Source: an uncultured Dehalococcoidia bacterium
GTDB taxonomy: Bacteria > Chloroflexota > Dehalococcoidia > Lucifugimonadales > UBA1123
Length of the DNA: 64,000 nucleotides
Assembly (NCBI GenBank): GCA_951812505.1
Contig: CATOSI010000005.1
Location: 186,001 to 250,000 of the forward strand
Direction: 5' to 3'
Under the pieces are notes generated by a model. It saw only the letters and a list, made by a program, of their open reading frames with translations. It did not search any database and was not told where the DNA came from. This document shows positions 37,791 through 46,066 of the stretch, piece by piece; the first letter of the stretch is position 1; every line of letters begins with the position of its first letter. A program made the translations under genes and the position numbers.

Positions 37791-40036
37791 CGGATGCTGC
37801 CCTCTTCCTTCTCAGCCAGAAGATCCAGGATGCGGTCAGGCGTAGCCGGAAGTTCTCGCACCTCTATACCCACGGCGTCTCGGATAGCGTTCGCCACAGC
37901 CGGCGCCACCCCAATGCTAGGCGGCTCACCAAGCGCCTTGGCACCGTAGGGCCCAACAGGGTCAACCACGTCCGCGAAAATAACCTGGATGTCAGGATAC
38001 TCCAGTATCGTGGGACTCTTGTGCTCCAGAAAACTGGCGTTCAATGTCGCTCCACTGTTGTGGTCGGTGATCATCTGCTCGCTGAGGGCGAATCCCAGCA
38101 TCTGCGACACTCCGCCCTCGACCTGGTTCACCGCAAGCATAGGATTCAGGATTCGACCCGAATCGTGCGTGGCAACGTAGCGAATCACCCTGACCTGCCC
38201 CGTATCGGTATTCACCTCAACCTCGGCGAAGTGCGCCCCGAACGAATTGACGATATAGTCCGTGCTGCCGGGCGAAACTGCCGCCTCATGTTCTATGCCT
38301 CCGGTACGTAACGCCAGTTCCCCGAACGTCACCGCTGTTCCACTTGAATGAACTACTCCCGCATCGCTCAGGTCAAGCTCTGATACGGGAAGTCCGAGCG
38401 CATTCGAACCGGCCTCGAGAAGCCTTTCGCGCATACCTGATGCCGCCTCCTTTACAGCGAGTCCGGCTGAGAATGTAACCGTCGACCCCGCGGTAATCGG
38501 AGAATCGGGCGTGGTTGCAGAGTCTCCAAACGTCGTTTCCAAGACTCCATAGTCAATCCCCAACGACTCCGCGGCCACTTGTGTCAGCACAGTGTAACTG
38601 CCCTCGCCAACATCCATGACGCCGGACTCAAGCCGCAGGACACCGTCTTGCTCCAGCCGCATCCGCGCGACTGACCGTCCCCCGGCGCCTCCTCTGTATA
38701 TGAAGATGGCCATTCCCTTACCACGTCGCAGCGGGTCGTCCGTCTGAGGCAGTTCTTCACTCCAGCCAAAGGCGTCCGCTCCCTTTTCGATGCACTCCCT
38801 GATCCCGTTACTGGAGAAGGGCACTCCCCCTTCTACCGGCTGAGTATCCATGATGTCGTTGACAGGAGTGACCCGCTCACCCGGCTGTCCTTCAGGTCCT
38901 ACATGGTTCTTCAGCCTGAATTCGACTGGGTCCATGCCGACAGCCTCCGCCGCAAGGTCTGCTATCACTTCGAGAGCGAAGTGTCCCTGCGGAGCGCCCA
39001 GAGCGCGGTAGGATCCGCCCGACGGCGTGTTGGTGTAGGTCAGATACCCGTCGTAACGAACATTCGGGCATCTGTACAAGTACACAGCTCCTTGGCCCGC
39101 CCGCCGAACCACGCCGGGACCTGACGACAAGTACGCTCCGGTGTCCATGATCGTCGTGGCGTGGACTGCGGTCACTGTCCCATCGTTCTTCACGCCCATC
39201 TTCACCGTCGTGATAGTCCCGTGACGGTGGCGGCCTGCCACGAACTCTTCCTCGCGTGTCGCTTCTATCTTCACGGGACGACCCGCCCGATGCGCCAAAA
39301 CCGCCGCCAGTACGGATAGGCGAGTCTCATCTTTGTTGCCGTACCCCGCACCCATGTTCACGCCGATTACTCTGACATCGTCAAGGCTCACACCCAGCGC
39401 GATGGACAACATCAGCCGGTCCGCGTGCGCGCCGCGCGTGGACTTCCATACCGTCAACTTGTCGCCCTCCCATGAAGCGACCGCGGCGCGCGGTTCCAGC
39501 GCGGCGCCGGAGTGGGCGGGCGTAGTGAAGGTATCTTCCACAATCACATCCGCCTCGGCGAACCCCTCTTCTACGTTTCCCCGACCCAGAGTGATTGGCT
39601 CGCCACCCACAAGATTTCCACCCCGGTGAACCGGAGTCGAGTCTGAATTCAGCGCCTCCCGCATGTCGGTCACGAACGGCAGGACTTCGTAGTCCACAGC
39701 GATTTGGGCGATAGCTTCCCGCGCCACATCCTCATCTTCCGCGGCGACAGCGGCCACTTCGTCACCGACGAATCGTACCTCGGTGTCCAGAATAGGAAGG
39801 TCCGGGGCGATGTTGCCCCCGGGAACGTCGAACGGAGTAACAACCGCGTGTACGCCACCCATAGCCTCGGCGCCGGACGCATCTATCGAAAGTATCTTCG
39901 CGTGCGGATGCGGACTGCGAAGAATCTTCCCTACCAACATTCCCCGCAATTGAATGTCTGCAGCGTACTTCGCCTCACCCGTCAACTTGTCGGGCAGGTC
40001 TCTTCGCGGCACAGATTTTCCGATGTTGACAGTCAT
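37787..40036 (-). CDS. Molybdopterin-binding large subunit, xanthine dehydrogenase family
   Basis: This is a 749-residue catalytic subunit. The N-terminal a/b hammerhead domain shows SVPRRDLPDKLTGEAKYAAD and GKILRSPHPHAKILSID, then VRFVGDEVAAVAAEDEDVA. Molybdopterin-binding parts include LEPRAAVASWEGDKLTVW, GGSYRALGAPQGHFALEV, MDVGEGSYTVLTQVAAESLG and EPPSIGVAPAVANAIRDAVG. The last holds the position of the general-base Glu in family members (GEPP context). ATG 40036 overlaps the stop of the small subunit gene, so the longer frame upstream is rejected. It oxidises aldehydes or N-heterocycles with electrons passing through the small subunit. Confidence 0.93.
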   Translation of the reverse strand: MTVNIGKSVPRRDLPDKLTGEAKYAADIQLRGMLVGKILRSPHPHAKILSIDASGAEAMGGVHAVVTPFDVPGGNIAPDLPILDTEVRFVGDEVAAVAAEDEDVAREAIAQIAVDYEVLPFVTDMREALNSDSTPVHRGGNLVGGEPITLGRGNVEEGFAEADVIVEDTFTTPAHSGAALEPRAAVASWEGDKLTVWKSTRGAHADRLMLSIALGVSLDDVRVIGVNMGAGYGNKDETRLSVLAAVLAHRAGRPVKIEATREEEFVAGRHRHGTITTVKMGVKNDGTVTAVHATTIMDTGAYLSSGPGVVRRAGQGAVYLYRCPNVRYDGYLTYTNTPSGGSYRALGAPQGHFALEVIADLAAEAVGMDPVEFRLKNHVGPEGQPGERVTPVNDIMDTQPVEGGVPFSSNGIRECIEKGADAFGWSEELPQTDDPLRRGKGMAIFIYRGGAGGRSVARMRLEQDGVLRLESGVMDVGEGSYTVLTQVAAESLGIDYGVLETTFGDSATTPDSPITAGSTVTFSAGLAVKEAASGMRERLLEAGSNALGLPVSELDLSDAGVVHSSGTAVTFGELALRTGGIEHEAAVSPGSTDYIVNSFGAHFAEVEVNTDTGQVRVIRYVATHDSGRILNPMLAVNQVEGGVSQMLGFALSEQMITDHNSGATLNASFLEHKSPTILEYPDIQVIFADVVDPVGPYGAKALGEPPSIGVAPAVANAIRDAVGIEVRELPATPDRILDLLAEKEEGSIR

Positions 40037-40509
40037 TGTTCCCTCGCCGCACAGCGCACCGATTCCAATATCCGGCCATAAGCGTTGCAGCGGCATATAT
40101 TCCCAGCCAGCGCATGACGAATCTCGTCGTCTGAGGGATTGGGATTGACTTTCAGAAGCGCGGTGGCGCTCATCACGAAGCCAGGTGTACAGAAGCCGCA
40201 CTGTCCGCCGTCGTTCTCGAGGAACGACTGCTGAAGCGAGTTCAGCTCCTCCGACGACCCAAGGGACTCAACAGTAGAAACACTGGCGCCGTCGCACATA
40301 GCGGCCAGCGTCATGCACGAGTTGACCGGTTCCCCATCCAGAAGCACGGTACACGCGCCACATTCTCCCAGGTCGCACCCGCGCTTTGTGCCGGTCAGCC
40401 CCAGAACTTCGCGCAGAACGCGAAGAAGCGTCCATCTGGCATCAATCTCGAGGGCATGGGGCTCCCCATTTACCTCTAAATCCACGTTGAAACGATAAGT
40501 GTTCATCAT
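40033..40509 (-). CDS. [2Fe-2S] small subunit, xanthine dehydrogenase family
   Basis: This 158-residue electron-transfer subunit has two clusters. The plant-type ferredoxin motif is GCDLGECGACTVLLDGEPVNSC and the second, helical cluster lies in CGFCTPGFVMSATALL and GNICRCNAYGRI. Length and motif order are standard. There is no signal peptide, so a cytoplasmic complex is likely. The gene's start overlaps the stop of the DUF2332 gene, extending the operon upstream. Confidence 0.95.
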   Translation of the reverse strand: MMNTYRFNVDLEVNGEPHALEIDARWTLLRVLREVLGLTGTKRGCDLGECGACTVLLDGEPVNSCMTLAAMCDGASVSTVESLGSSEELNSLQQSFLENDGGQCGFCTPGFVMSATALLKVNPNPSDDEIRHALAGNICRCNAYGRILESVRCAAREQ

Positions 40510-41627
40510 TTGGTCTCTTGACTCTCAATGTTCAGCCACTCGATCCAGCGGCCATGCGCGTTTCTTCTCGCCGAAAGGATAGTATCAGCAACTCCATTCA
40601 CAATCCTATTCACTCGCATATGCTCACCCTCGGAGGATACATGATAGATGGGCCTGTCCAATGACTCCCCGTCTAGTATCTCATAAAACACGTTCCGGGA
40701 TTCGGCAGGAAACTGGTTCAGCGTGTGGCAGTGAAATACGCAGAGCGCAGTGTCGCGCGGGACCTCGGCTAGAACTCGTGGAAGAACCTCCAACGCGTCA
40801 CCGCGTTCGACACGCGGCGGGTCGTTCAGCCAGATTCGCCGCGCCGCTCGCAGCAATGCGGCTCTGTCCGGGTGGTCGGGCCACACCAGCGCCATCATCC
40901 ACAGGAATTGCTCTTCATCACCGAGGTCAACGGGGTTCAGGTCAACTCCCCTCCTGAAAGCGACATCCGGCATCTCTCCGGGAATATCCGGCATTTCGTT
41001 CCTCAGTTCGCACTCGATCACGACCTCAGCGTCTGAGGGCCCAAACGTCGAGCCGTCCGAATATCGGTACTGATAGCTGTCCCAAAGAAGATTCAGTCCT
41101 GCGCTCGCGCCTACGTCAATCAAAGCTAGCGGCTTTCTCCCACCGTCAACGAAGGCAGACCCGAAAGCCGGCATAAGGTACGAACATCTCCTTATCTCGT
41201 TGGTCTGTACCCTGCGCGTCCTGACGAGATCCACAATTTCAGAGTCGTACCTGTCACAGAATTGAGCAAAGGATCCCGACAATCCGCATCCGGGAACGCC
41301 GCCCTCTCCTATGCGGGTATAGTGCCCCGCTAGTTCTTCGCAGTGGCAGTCGTCTGATATGCGCTTCACAGCGGCGAAGAACAGGTTTGGAATCGGCTGC
41401 CCAACCATACATTCACGGGCAAGCGCAAGCAGGCCGGGGTTTTCTGCAATTGAAAGGGAGAGAGTCTCATACGTCGGCGACATGACATTCAAGCCCGACT
41501 TTCCGGAACACTCTTCCCGCGCGAACACCCTGAACCGTTCGGCAAGAGCCTCGTCAGTACGCTCGCTCGGTAGGAGTTGCTCAACTCTGCCCCGGCCCTG
41601 GTGCCCGTCTATCTGGTCGGGAGTCAA
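40506..41627 (-). CDS. DUF2332 family protein
   Basis: This is about 373 residues from TTG 41627, which has GAGG just upstream within the end of the SDR gene; ATG 41654 is the alternative start. Recognisable DUF2332 segments are SPTYETLSLSIAENPGLLAL, RRCSYLMPAFGSA, LALIDVGASAGLNLLWDSYQY and LCVFHCHTLNQFP. The GASAGLNL motif looks like a methyltransferase-type SAM loop, but the family is uncharacterised. It is co-transcribed with the SDR and the molybdenum hydroxylase subunits. Confidence 0.85.
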   Translation of the reverse strand: MTPDQIDGHQGRGRVEQLLPSERTDEALAERFRVFAREECSGKSGLNVMSPTYETLSLSIAENPGLLALARECMVGQPIPNLFFAAVKRISDDCHCEELAGHYTRIGEGGVPGCGLSGSFAQFCDRYDSEIVDLVRTRRVQTNEIRRCSYLMPAFGSAFVDGGRKPLALIDVGASAGLNLLWDSYQYRYSDGSTFGPSDAEVVIECELRNEMPDIPGEMPDVAFRRGVDLNPVDLGDEEQFLWMMALVWPDHPDRAALLRAARRIWLNDPPRVERGDALEVLPRVLAEVPRDTALCVFHCHTLNQFPAESRNVFYEILDGESLDRPIYHVSSEGEHMRVNRIVNGVADTILSARRNAHGRWIEWLNIESQETK

Positions 41628-41631
41628 ACAA

Positions 41632-42381
41632 CTACCTCGCGGTAACGCCGCCATCAATGACGAGCTCAGCGCCGGTCATGAAGGAAGACTCGTCCGATGC
41701 CAGAAACAGCGCGCCGTAAGCCACGTCCATCACCGTGCCGATTCGCCCGAGAGGGACACGCGCCTCTGACTCTGCCCTGTCTTCCGGCGTAGAGATGTTC
41801 TCCTTTATCATCTCGGTATCAATCGGACCGGGATGAATTGAGTTCGAGCGTATGCCGTCGCCCGCGTGTTGTATGGCGGTGTACTTGGTAAAGAGTCGAA
41901 CGCTGCCCTTGGAAGCTCCGTAGGCGCTGCCTCTTTCACTACCTACCAGCCCGGCGGTTGACGATATATTGATTATCGAGCCTCCACCCGACTTCTGCAT
42001 CGCCGGGACTGAGTGCTTGGTTCCAAGGAACACGCCGGTGCTGTTGATATCCATGATCTGGTTCCATTCGTCCAGTTCGGTCTGAACGATAGGAGTGCGC
42101 TTGTAGATAGCGGCGTTGTTTATCAGTATATCGAGTCTTCCGTAGGTGTTCAGGGTGAACTCGACCGCGTCGCGCCAATCGTCTTCGCTGGTAACATCCA
42201 GCCTGATAAAGGAGGCATCGCCGCCGCCCTCGCGTATTTGCGCGGCCACCGCGTTTCCCTCAGGCTCAAGTATGTCGGCAATTACCACCTTTGCCCCCTC
42301 TTTGACGAAGAGTTCCGCCTCGGTCGCCCCCTGCCCACGTGATCCGCCCGAAATCAGCGCAACTTTACCTTCGAGTCTCAT
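41632..42381 (-). CDS. Short-chain dehydrogenase/reductase
   Basis: This 249-residue classical SDR has the cofactor motif ALISGGSRGQGATEAELF (TGxxxGxG type), with the acidic D in VVIADILE indicating NAD(H), DVTSEDDW and LINNAAI. The catalytic Ser is in NISSTAGLVG and Tyr/Lys in SAYGASKGSVRLF. The C-terminal FMTGAELVIDGGVTAR is typical. It probably oxidises a secondary alcohol or steroid-like substrate to a ketone. It is the first gene of the operon that continues into DUF2332 and the molybdenum hydroxylase. Confidence 0.94.
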   Translation of the reverse strand: MRLEGKVALISGGSRGQGATEAELFVKEGAKVVIADILEPEGNAVAAQIREGGGDASFIRLDVTSEDDWRDAVEFTLNTYGRLDILINNAAIYKRTPIVQTELDEWNQIMDINSTGVFLGTKHSVPAMQKSGGGSIINISSTAGLVGSERGSAYGASKGSVRLFTKYTAIQHAGDGIRSNSIHPGPIDTEMIKENISTPEDRAESEARVPLGRIGTVMDVAYGALFLASDESSFMTGAELVIDGGVTAR

Positions 42382-42485
42382 ACAGTGCCTCCCAAATCAG
42401 TTCTCAGTGTCAGATGTGGTGATTGTAGCATCGTGTCTGGACATGGCAAGCCGTATGCAGTGACGAATATAGGGTGCAGGGGCTA

Positions 42486-42494
42486 TGTTATAAT
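42486..42494 (+). promoter_or_regulatory. Extended -10 promoter upstream of the DUF1802 gene
   Basis: TGTTATAAT (TG 42486-42487, TATAAT 42489-42494) is a full extended -10 box, 63 bp before the DUF1802 start. It lies in the divergent gap with the SDR gene. Confidence 0.55.
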
Positions 42495-42557
42495 TGCCTC
42501 TGCACTTCAATCCCGAATAGAACCAGCCGAATTCCTGACGATGCAAGGAGCGAGACA

Positions 42558-43151
42558 ATGCCTCTGCCTTCCGTTTCAGATACAGCTCTCAAAGAATGGG
42601 CCGCGGCGGTAAAGACTCTTGGACGAGGAGAGCAGATTATCGTGCTAAGGAAGGGCGGGATACATCGGGCGGACAGGGACTTTCGCTTCGTTCACCCGGA
42701 ATTTCTCCTGTTTCCGACCTACGAGCATCAGAAGGCGGAGTTGATCAAAACCGAGTTCCACGACACACTTGGCGATACCTACAACGACAGCGGTTCCGGC
42801 GAATCGGTTGACTTTACCTACTTCTGCCAGGTTACGGATAAGTTCGAGCTGAGAGACGAGTCTGACCTGGACAGGATTTCGGACTTCCATATCTGGACCG
42901 ACGACTACGCACACAAGCGTCTGCACTGGCGTCCGAAGCAGCCCCTCACGGTTGCCCTGCTCAGGGTGTATGAACTGCAACAGACTCAGTCGCGGCCCGT
43001 ACTTGCCGAATACTCCGGTTGCAAATCCTGGGTAGAAATAGGTAGCGATGTCTCACTCGGCGGCATGACACCGGTCCTGGACGATACTGAATACGAGCGC
43101 CAGTCAGGGGTGATCAAACAGGCGCTGCACCAGGCTATCGCGGTCGCCTAG
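42558..43151 (+). CDS. DUF1802 family protein
   Basis: This 197-residue protein starts at ATG 42558 with AAGGAG upstream. The family signature ALKEWAAAVKTLGRGEQIIV then LRKGGIHRADRDFRFVHPEF and LLFPTYEHQ is clear. The C-terminal CKSWVEIGSDVSLGGMTPVLDD also fits. DUF1802 proteins have no known function but are widespread in Cyanobacteria and Chloroflexota. It stands alone, 53 bp before the aldo/keto reductase. Confidence 0.88.
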   Translation: MPLPSVSDTALKEWAAAVKTLGRGEQIIVLRKGGIHRADRDFRFVHPEFLLFPTYEHQKAELIKTEFHDTLGDTYNDSGSGESVDFTYFCQVTDKFELRDESDLDRISDFHIWTDDYAHKRLHWRPKQPLTVALLRVYELQQTQSRPVLAEYSGCKSWVEIGSDVSLGGMTPVLDDTEYERQSGVIKQALHQAIAVA

Positions 43152-43204
43152 GCGACCGAAAACGGCCTTGTCACGGACTCCAGCGATGCAGCCTTCTACT
43201 TAGC

Positions 43205-44179
43205 ATGAACTATCGTCAACTCGCCGATACTGAACTGACGGTCTCCGAGATAGGCGTGCCGCTGCGACCGCTGGCAACCAACGACTACGGCCACGTAACC
43301 GAGCAGGACACCATCAACGTCCTCAGCCGTGCCTTCGACATGGGTTTCACGTTCTTCGATACGGCCGACTCATACACGGAAGGCTACGGCGAACAGATCC
43401 TCGCCAAAGCGTTGGGACGGAACAGGCATGAAATAGTCATAGCGACCAAGGCGGGGTATGACTTCTACCAGCCAGTCATAGATCCCGAGGAACGAGGCCA
43501 GTCGCAGCGATGGACGCCCCGATTCATCCAGTACGCCTGCGAGCAGAGCCTTCGACGGCTGGACACGGACTACATAGACCTGTTCCAGCTTCATCACCCC
43601 GGCCCTGACCAGATCGAGGATGACGAGCTATTTGGGCTCCTCGACGATCTGGTCGTCGAGGGGAAGATACGTTACTACGGCGTCGCTCTCGACGAAAAAC
43701 CTGAGTCGGAGGAAGCGGGCGAGGGCGCTATTGACGTGCGCTCGGTATCGTCTGTTCAGGCGGAGTTCGGCTTGCTGAAGCAGCAGCCGAGCCGGAATCT
43801 CATCGCGCGAGCGCAGGGGACGAGTTGCGCCTTTCTGGCGTATGATCCTTCCGCTTCGGGGGCGCTCGAAAGACCCCCCGACGAGCAGTCAGCCGACCTC
43901 TCCCAGAATTTCAGGAAGTCGGTTTACGAACAGAGGGAGCACGGCAGGATCACCCTTGTGAATGCCCTGCGCGAGTTCGGAGGAGACGTGAGCGCCTGGG
44001 CGATCAAGTTCGCGCTGGCGTCGCCCGTCGTGGCGGCGGCGCTTCCGGTGATTACGTCGTACTCGCGGCTGTTGGAGCTCGCGGAAATCTCGGACTCATC
44101 CGACGTTCCGAGGGAGTTCGTGGAAGCGGCCTTCAGCGTCTATGATGAAGAACTCGCCAACCGCCAGGTGTGGCGTTGA
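43205..44179 (+). CDS. Aldo/keto reductase
   Basis: This 324-residue TIM-barrel oxidoreductase has a catalytic tetrad visible as Asp in TFFDTADSY, Tyr in SYTEGYGEQIL, Lys in VIATKAGYD and His in FQLHHPG. It also has the family's SLRRLDTDYIDLFQ signature. It likely reduces an aldehyde or sugar carbonyl with NADPH. The C-terminal half (SAWAIKFALASPVVAAALPV) keeps the usual cofactor-binding helix order. A composite palindromic repeat follows the stop by 20 bp. Confidence 0.92.
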   Translation: MNYRQLADTELTVSEIGVPLRPLATNDYGHVTEQDTINVLSRAFDMGFTFFDTADSYTEGYGEQILAKALGRNRHEIVIATKAGYDFYQPVIDPEERGQSQRWTPRFIQYACEQSLRRLDTDYIDLFQLHHPGPDQIEDDELFGLLDDLVVEGKIRYYGVALDEKPESEEAGEGAIDVRSVSSVQAEFGLLKQQPSRNLIARAQGTSCAFLAYDPSASGALERPPDEQSADLSQNFRKSVYEQREHGRITLVNALREFGGDVSAWAIKFALASPVVAAALPVITSYSRLLELAEISDSSDVPREFVEAAFSVYDEELANRQVWR

Positions 44180-44198
44180 CGCGGCCTGAATAGATTTC

Positions 44199-44368
44199 AC
44201 TCCCATCCCGGCCTTCCCCAATCAAGGGCTGAGAGGGGTAGGCATTTCACCCTCACCCCAGCCCTCTCCCTGAGGGAGAGGGGGTTTGTTGATTGGGGTT
44301 CATAGCTGATCGCATATTTGCCTACCCTTGTGAGCCAATCAAGGGGGAAGGGACTTTCGCATACCCTT
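44199..44368. repeat. Composite palindromic repeat, full copy A
   Basis: About 170 bp with nested symmetry. The left arm starts with CCTTCCCC...AAGGGCTGAGAGGGG, and the right arm ends with CCTACCCTTGTGAGCC then AATCAAGGGGGAAGG, its approximate inverse. The core CCCTCTCCCT-G-AGGGAGAGGG (44262-44282) is a perfect 10-bp palindrome. A second full copy lies at 45889-46053 and a partial copy at 44933-45016. It ends next to the stop of the EVE gene. Confidence 0.8.
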
Positions 44369-44369
44369 G

Positions 44370-44873
44370 TCAGTTTTGGGACTTCTTGGTAATGCGCTCC
44401 ATCTCCGCTTCGATCAGCCTGAAGTCCTTCTGGGGCAGGAGATGCAGCCGGTCGAAGAACGCCAGCGGCCAGTCCTCGGGGGCCCAGCGCTTCAGGTATT
44501 CGAGCCTGGGAGCAATCAGCATCGCGTCTATGTAGTCCGGTTCGTCTAGGACTATGTCAGGCGCGAGCTTCACTCTGTGATTGAACTTTTCTCCGCGCGT
44601 CATCGGCTTGAATACGGGTGAATCATCCTCGAATCCATGCGACGCGATTGTGGCGGTGGCGGGCCACTTTCGTATGCCCTTCACGTAGAACAGGACCCTG
44701 TCATTTGGCGACATGCGCTCGACCCTACGGCGGTACTTGGGTCCCATACCGAAGACGGTCAACCCCATCTCTTTGATAATCTCGTAGTTCTCAGGCGATT
44801 CGACAAACATCCAGTAGTTGCGTCCCACGCCTTTTTTCCTGTCGTTTCTGGCAGATCTGGGTCCCTTGTTCAT
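44370..44873 (-). CDS. EVE-domain protein
   Basis: This 167-residue protein shows the EVE/PUA-like pattern: NYWMFVESPENYEIIKEMG, MSPNDRVLFYVKGIRKWPAT and a C-terminal PEDWPLAFFDRLHLLPQKDF. EVE domains bind modified bases in nucleic acid and occur in RNA-metabolism and restriction-type systems. The N-terminus is basic (NKGPRSARNDRKKGVG). Stand-alone gene flanked on both sides by palindromic repeats. Confidence 0.85.
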   Translation of the reverse strand: MNKGPRSARNDRKKGVGRNYWMFVESPENYEIIKEMGLTVFGMGPKYRRRVERMSPNDRVLFYVKGIRKWPATATIASHGFEDDSPVFKPMTRGEKFNHRVKLAPDIVLDEPDYIDAMLIAPRLEYLKRWAPEDWPLAFFDRLHLLPQKDFRLIEAEMERITKKSQN

Positions 44874-44932
44874 TGTCGTCGGTCCTCGATGCTTGCTTGT
44901 TCGTTTCGTGGCGATGGAGGGTGTGGAAGCTA

Positions 44933-45016
44933 ATCACCCCCATCCTAACCTTCCCTCTTGACGTGCGAAAGGACTTTTGCCTACCCCTCTGAGTCCATCA
45001 AGGGGGAAGGGACTTT
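44933..45016. repeat. Composite palindromic repeat, partial copy B
   Basis: It retains the outer arms of copies A and C (CACCCCCATCCTAACCTTCCC and TTTTGCCTACCCCTCTGAG then CCATCAAGGGGGAAGGGACT) but lacks the central CCCTCTCCC palindrome. About 84 bp, ending 10 bp before the phosphoesterase stop. Confidence 0.7.
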
Positions 45017-45026
45017 GAGCCGGGAT

Positions 45027-45524
45027 TCATTTCTCAACTGTTACTATCTCGGCGGTCATACTTCCTTCGGACACGGTCAACATAGCCATCGTGGACGGCA
45101 CCATAAATGACTTGTACGCCTGGCCAGGATTGAGGAACAGCACTCCGTCCCGCGTCTCGTTGATGGTCTCGTGGAGGTGTCCGAAGAGAATCGCGTCCAC
45201 GGGTTCCGGGAAGTCTGGCAGGAGCTCTTCCAGTGGGAATTCCGGGCCGCCCCATGCGGGGTGCGTGACTCCGAGCCTGACTCCCTCGACCTCGATAACC
45301 TCGGTGTATGGCAGCGACTGTCGCAGGTCGGGCGGGTCGGAGTTGCCATGGACTATGACGGCGCGTTTGGCCTCGCGCCTCATCCCGTCAACGACATCCT
45401 GGCGAACGATGTCGCCGCAGTGGACGGCGATGTCCGCCTCGCGCACGGCCTGCTTTATTCTGGGATGCACTTCATCCCATCGGCTGAAATGGGTGTCGGA
45501 TATTATGGCTATTTTGGTTGACAT
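45027..45524 (-). CDS. YfcE/MJ0936-type metallophosphoesterase
   Basis: This is a 165-residue calcineurin-like phosphodiesterase. All metal motifs are present: IISDTHFS, VHCGDIVRQD, VHGNSDPPD, GVTHPAWGG and FGHLHETI. The length agrees with small YfcE-type enzymes that hydrolyse phosphodiesters with Mn or Ni. It lies downstream of the second structured leader cassette (45585-45803, same strand) and is probably controlled by it. Physiological substrate unknown. Confidence 0.92.
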   Translation of the reverse strand: MSTKIAIISDTHFSRWDEVHPRIKQAVREADIAVHCGDIVRQDVVDGMRREAKRAVIVHGNSDPPDLRQSLPYTEVIEVEGVRLGVTHPAWGGPEFPLEELLPDFPEPVDAILFGHLHETINETRDGVLFLNPGQAYKSFMVPSTMAMLTVSEGSMTAEIVTVEK

Positions 45525-45584
45525 TTGGGTCTTTAGTTTTTAGTCCCTAGTTGTTGGTGATGGTCGGTCGGTTTTGGCGGGTCA

Positions 45585-45803
45585 TATATATCTATTTATA
45601 AAGCCACAGGTGGCAACTGGTGGGACAACTGATGGGCAACTGGTGAAAAAGTCACCTGAGTTTGACCTGAGATCGCCTGAGTTTAGCTACAGGAAATTTT
45701 TTCGGGTCTTCGGTTTTTTCGTTTGCATAATCTCCTGTTTATATCAGCATCATTAGAAATTGTGTTCTTCATAGGTATATTGTAGCGCATCGTGGGCGTG
45801 GTT
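45585..45803 (-). promoter_or_regulatory. Promoter plus structured leader cassette, copy 2 (upstream of metallophosphoesterase)
   Basis: Read on the minus strand, TATACA is followed after 18 bp by TACAAT (45784-45779). ATATAAACAGGAGATTATG (45744-45726) is identical over 19 nt to copy 3. TAGCTAAA follows, then left repeats CTCAGGCGAT, CTCAGGTCAAA and CTCAGGTGAC. The apical hairpin GGTGA-CTTTT-TCACC (45656-45642) leads to right repeats of the TCACCAGTTGCC type and ends in TATAAATAGATATATATG. The phosphoesterase start lies about 60 bp downstream. Confidence 0.65.
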
Positions 45804-45888
45804 GTATAGCGAATCCGGCCATTGAGAAAATTGCATAAGCGTCGTTACTTGCTCGTCTAATGATTGGCAATGAGGGTATCGAGGCTGA

Positions 45889-46053
45889 TCACCTCCATCC
45901 TAGCCTTCCCCCATCAAAGGCTGAGAGGCGTAGGCATTCACCCTCACCCCAGCCCTCTCCCTGAGGGAGAGGGGGTCTGTCGCCTGGAATTCGTAGCTGA
46001 TTATACTTTTGCCTACCCTTGTGAGCCCATCGAAGGGGGAAGGGACTCTTGCA
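45889..46053. repeat. Composite palindromic repeat, full copy C
   Basis: It is highly similar to copy A from ACCTCCATCCTAGCC through the central CCCTCTCCCTGAGGGAGAGGG region to CATCGAAGGGGGAAGGGACT. It has the same outer inverted arms and inner palindrome. It abuts the 3' end of the decayed Uma2 gene. Confidence 0.8.
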
Positions 46054-46066
46054 ATCGCCTCGGTGG

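Noticed and set aside
45574-45756. 60-codon plus-strand frame within leader cassette copy 2
   Set aside because: It runs through the inverted repeat arms in the antisense direction and has no ribosome site. The conserved feature is the nucleotide symmetry.
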